From Priapulus caudatus (Eukaryota; Priapulida; Priapulimorpha; Priapulimorphida; Priapulidae), in assembly GCF_000485595.1 (NCBI RefSeq), contig NW_014577384.1, forward strand, positions 150,299-173,554: a DNA stretch of 23,256 nt. The letters run 5' to 3'. The notes beneath the pieces were generated by a model, which ran no database searches, was not told where the DNA came from, and was given only the letters and a program-made list of their open reading frames with translations. Shown piece by piece: positions 20,122 to 23,256 of the stretch (positions are counted from its first letter, which is position 1; each line of letters opens with the position of its first letter). The position numbers were made by a program, and so were the translations under genes.

Positions 20122-20454
20122 CAGAGCAGCAAGGCGACGAGCGGAGGCGCGAAGAGGAAGGGCAGGCAGGCGGCGGGCTCGTTGGAGTGAGCCCAACGAC
20201 GGAACGAGAGCGTGCCGACGAGAACAAAGAGCAGTGAGCAGAGAACGCGCGCTCGCTCCATGTGGTAGAGATGAGCAGACGAGCGAAAACGAAGAGCAGA
20301 GATGGTAGAGAGAGAAAACGAGCAGAAGAGAGAGAGTCAGAGCTTCGCTGATCAAGAATGGCGACTAAAGAGCGACCAGAAAACAAGCGCAGGGCAAAGG
20401 AAACGAGAGAGAGAGCGCCGCGCGCGAGAGCACGCCGCAGAGACAACTGTACCG

Positions 20455-20487
<33 letters not shown>

Positions 20488-20648
20488 CCGAGGACGAGAG
20501 ACGAGAGGTGACGAGAAAGATATGATCTATAGAGGAGACGCAGAGAGCGAACCACGAGCGAAGAAACAGCAGAGCAGAGAGAGGAGAGAGAGAGAGCAGC
20601 AGTCAGAGCGACGAAGAGATAGAGACGAGAGATGAAGGGCAGCGACCG
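20122..20648 (+). repeat. degenerate GA-rich purine tract (core, copy 2)
   Basis: This is the same sequence as 12481-13007. Arg/Glu and Ser/Leu open frames are composition effects. Confidence 0.85.
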
Positions 20649-21047
20649 TGCTGGGTGACATCACCTACACTGCGTGGTATAACAGTACAATTCAGCCAAC
20701 TCTTCTAACATAACACCTGTGTTGAAACACGACCGCGAGAGCGGCAGACAACGAACGCGACAAAACTAATGTGGCCATTATCATCAGCCGCCGGACATAA
20801 CACGGGCGTCGTGTACACACGCTCGAAGCGAACACTTATTCCCGTCTCTCACACACACTACTCTTCTGCTGAATTCACCCTTTCTGTCATATTTTGAGCC
20901 GTTTATGCAGCGCGCTGTGATGGCAATGACCCGCCTCTAACTGTGGAGGGTTTTTTCTACGACTGACACTATGTAATATTCATTATACAAACGCTGTAAA
21001 AACTATCAGACTATATATATATTACTTAAGATATACTATTATATCAT

Positions 21048-21791
21048 ATAGATGAGAGAGAAGAGAGAGAGGAGAAGAGCAGAGAGAGAGAGAGAGAGCA
21101 GTAAGAGAAAGACGAGAGAGAAGAGAGAGACTCTGGTTGTGTGTCGCACCAGAGAGAGATGAGAGAGAGCGGGGACGAGGACGGAGAGATGACGCAGAGA
21201 GAGAGAGAGTCGAGATGAGACGACACGAGACAGAGAGAAGAGAGCAGACGAGACAAGAGAGAGCAGAGAGACCGAGAGAGAGAGAGAGAGCACGAGAGAG
21301 AGAGAGAGAGAGCGAGCAGAGGAGATGATGAAGAGTCGAGAGAGACGAGAGAGACGAGAGAGAGACAGACAAGAGAGACGACGAGAGGTAGAGAGGAGAC
21401 GAGAGTAATGAGCAGACGAGACAGACGACAGCAGAGAGAGACCTGGTTAAACAGAGAGAGAGGAGCGAGGAGAGACGAGACGGTGAGAGAGAGAGAAAGA
21501 CAGCAGAGAGAGGACAGCACGAGAGAGAGAGAGAGAGAGAGACGAGAGAGACGATGCCAGAGATAGATGAACTGAGAGATTGAGACTCCTGTCTAGAAAC
21601 AGCAAGAAGACCGTAGAGAGACCAGCTCCAGAAAGAGAGAACACGACCGCAGAGAGCACAGGAGAGAGAGCAATTGAGCACGTCAGACGAGAGACGAAGC
21701 AGAGAGAGAGAGGACGTCGACGAGACGCACCGAGACGCAGATACGAGCAGAGAGCAGACGAGATCGTAGAGACGACGCACGACGACAGGAT
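21048..21791 (+). repeat. degenerate GA-rich purine tract (core, copy 2)
   Basis: This is the same sequence as 13407-14150. The 252-codon minus-strand frame is again a Ser/Leu repeat translation. Confidence 0.88.
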
Positions 21792-21929
21792 CCTATCTGT
21801 ATACGCACTCCCTGCCTTGATACCTATACCATTCCTGTCCCCCCACCGCTGGTACTCGGATATTCTCACATGTGACCTCTATATACCTCACATTTATACG
21901 GTCAGCCTTCCCTGTGCACTATCGAAAGA

Positions 21930-22425
21930 AAGCTGCAAAAGAAGAAGCGAGAGAACTAGAGAAGCAGCCAGAACACTTGGAGACAGAAAGAGCCTAACGA
22001 GCCGTCAGGGGGAGGGAGCACGGACGGAAGCAACAGAACGAGAGACGAGCGCGAGAACGAAACGGACGACCAGGCCGAGACTAGGAAGAGGAGAGAGAGA
22101 CGATCGAGAGATGAGAAGAGAGAGAGAGAGAGACGACGCACCGAGAGTAGAGACCGAGAGAAGAAAAACGGTGCAGCGAGATAGAAGAGAGCAAGGAGAG
22201 CGCGTGGGAGACCAACGAAAAAGAGAAGAGGAGAGAGGCTCACGAGCAGAGCAGACACGACAGACCAGAGAGAAAGTGATGAGACGCAGGGACTGAAGAA
22301 AGAGGTAAGGGAGAAGGGAAGCCGAAAGAGCGAGAAGAAGAGACGAGGTAGTATGGAGATTTGGAAGGGGAGAGATGGAGAGAGGGAGAAACAGGAAGAG
22401 AGTGAGCGAGAACAACGAGCGACAG
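21930..22425 (+). repeat. GA-rich purine tract (right part of copy 2)
   Basis: This is equivalent to 14283-14785. It lacks the GACA tetranucleotide run found in copy 1 and becomes insertion-rich after 22269. Confidence 0.85.
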
Positions 22426-23256
22426 CTCATCAATACTTTGTTTCAATTAAAATAATCACCTTCACGCTGCCATTTCTGCTATGCCTGCCTCTCTCTAGCG
22501 ATGAGTAGGTGACGAGCTTATACGCGTGAAGTGCGGTGCACTTCCTCGCAGATTTTCCATTAACTCTACTGGCAGATTCCTTCACATTATCACGCCTAAC
22601 CCATCTGCTGTTCCGACTTTACATTACAGTATTACTGCGGGAACATGTAGCTGTTAAACTATTCGCCACGAAAGGTTCCACGCTAGCGCCGCCAGACACG
22701 TTCCATCCTGTCGCGCGCACATAGCTATCGAAGCTACTCAGACATCTTGACGCCAGATAGGATTTGTTATGATAAAAATAATACCTCAGTTTTCCATACA
22801 GCCACGGCCCTACTATATGCCAGGAGTGATAATAATCAGCATCTAATTCTTTTTATTATTTAAGAATTACTTTTAATTTTACTTCTTATAGAATACTACG
22901 ATCTACATTATTACTTCCACTCCTTCCTAGTCTCACTCGATAGCGTTGCTTGGATCGTATCACTGTTCGTGTACAATGCGCTACGTGCCACCGCGTACCG
23001 TTGATCCCCCATGATAGGCGGCGACTGCTCGGCTTCATCTCAACTGCTTCACAACCTTAGTATTTGTTCTACGGCCGTTTACTGCCGTCAATCTCGCATT
23101 AGCTGCACTTAAAACGCGAGAATGTTTTGCATGCTTAAAAAGCGCACACATGCTTATTTCGCGACTCTAAACGTATGCGCGGTATGACGTGTACTTTATT
23201 GAGATAGTCGCACCGCTATACGTGCGAGTCACCCGTGTAGGAAGAGCTGCAAGCCG
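22426..23256. other. right flank of copy 2, low-quality counterpart of 14786-15542
   Basis: All landmarks of copy 1's right flank are present in order, including the GCGGTGCACTTC word, the GATAGGATTTG block, the AT-rich inverted-repeat region and the GTACGTGC-type block. They are interrupted by frequent extra single bases. No gene is recognised. Confidence 0.7.

Larger units (their letters stand above)
19284..21908 (+). repeat. 2,625-bp core identical to 11643-14267 (copy 2)
   Basis: This is the counterpart of the core in copy 1 at a constant offset of 7,641, with no difference seen. It includes GA-rich tracts at 20122-20648 and 21048-21791 and the palindrome CGCCGCGCGGCG at 19648. A second identical block follows at 21946-22269. 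Confidence 0.92.
16650..23256 (+). repeat. large direct duplication, copy 2, truncated by window end
   Basis: This is the same-orientation counterpart of 8738-15542. The upstream DNA differs from that upstream of copy 1 (A-rich spacer versus GA microsatellite), so the left homology edge lies at about 8738/16650. A few bases of similarity (GTGGG...GCAGGCGAG) occur at the junction. The left flank (16650-19020) is the cleaner version, with regular GT/CG and (AAT)n tracts. The right flank beyond 22269 is insertion-rich relative to copy 1. Confidence 0.95.

Noticed and set aside
1-23256. A prokaryotic defence, biosynthetic or phage system
   Set aside because: No dense coding, operon structure or recognisable protein domains anywhere; composition and repeats are eukaryotic.

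Overview
The window looks like non-coding nuclear DNA of a eukaryote, most likely an animal with a repeat-rich genome. I cannot name the organism. The support is: long dinucleotide and tetranucleotide microsatellites, a tandem satellite with 318-340 bp monomers, a foldback transposon, splice-site-flanked open stretches instead of compact genes, and no closely packed open reading frames with ribosome-binding sites. No complete gene is recognisable. Almost every long open frame is a translation of (GA)n, (CT)n or (CA)n, and reads as Ser/Leu, Arg/Glu or His/Thr runs.

Layout: 1-68 is an (AG)n tract. 69-1888 is single-copy DNA with nothing recognisable. 1889-2645 is a purine tract that switches abruptly to a pyrimidine tract. 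2646-3162 is single-copy. 3163-5748 is a satellite of eight monomers organised as four A-B dimers. 5972-6227 is a (CT)n-rich tract. 6457-6767 is a foldback/MITE-like element with long terminal inverted repeats and eight copies of one 8-bp motif. 6768-8100 is single-copy. 8101-8740 is a compound (GA)/(GAAA)/(GATA)/(GGTA)/(GA) microsatellite.

From 8738 to the end the window is dominated by a large direct duplication. Copy 1 is 8738-15542 and copy 2 is 16650-23256, truncated by the window edge. They are separated by 1.1 kb (15543-16649). A 2,625-bp core (11643-14267 and 19284-21908) keeps a constant offset of 7,641 bp and appears identical. The flanks on both sides differ mainly by scattered one- or two-base insertions and deletions. 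The insertion-rich versions are the outermost parts: the left flank of copy 1 and the right flank of copy 2. That is the signature of unpolished long-read sequence rather than evolution. The inner path (core, right flank, spacer, left flank, core) looks cleaner. I therefore read this as a tandem duplication of about 7.6 kb, or an assembly-made copy of one, with poor-quality edges.

Possible genic signals are weak: one open stretch bounded by splice-like sites inside the duplication (10107-10225 and 17930-18042), and a cluster of promoter-type motifs in the spacer (16331-16494). I see no evidence for a new multi-gene system. The most informative features are the dimeric satellite, the foldback element and the quality-asymmetric duplication.
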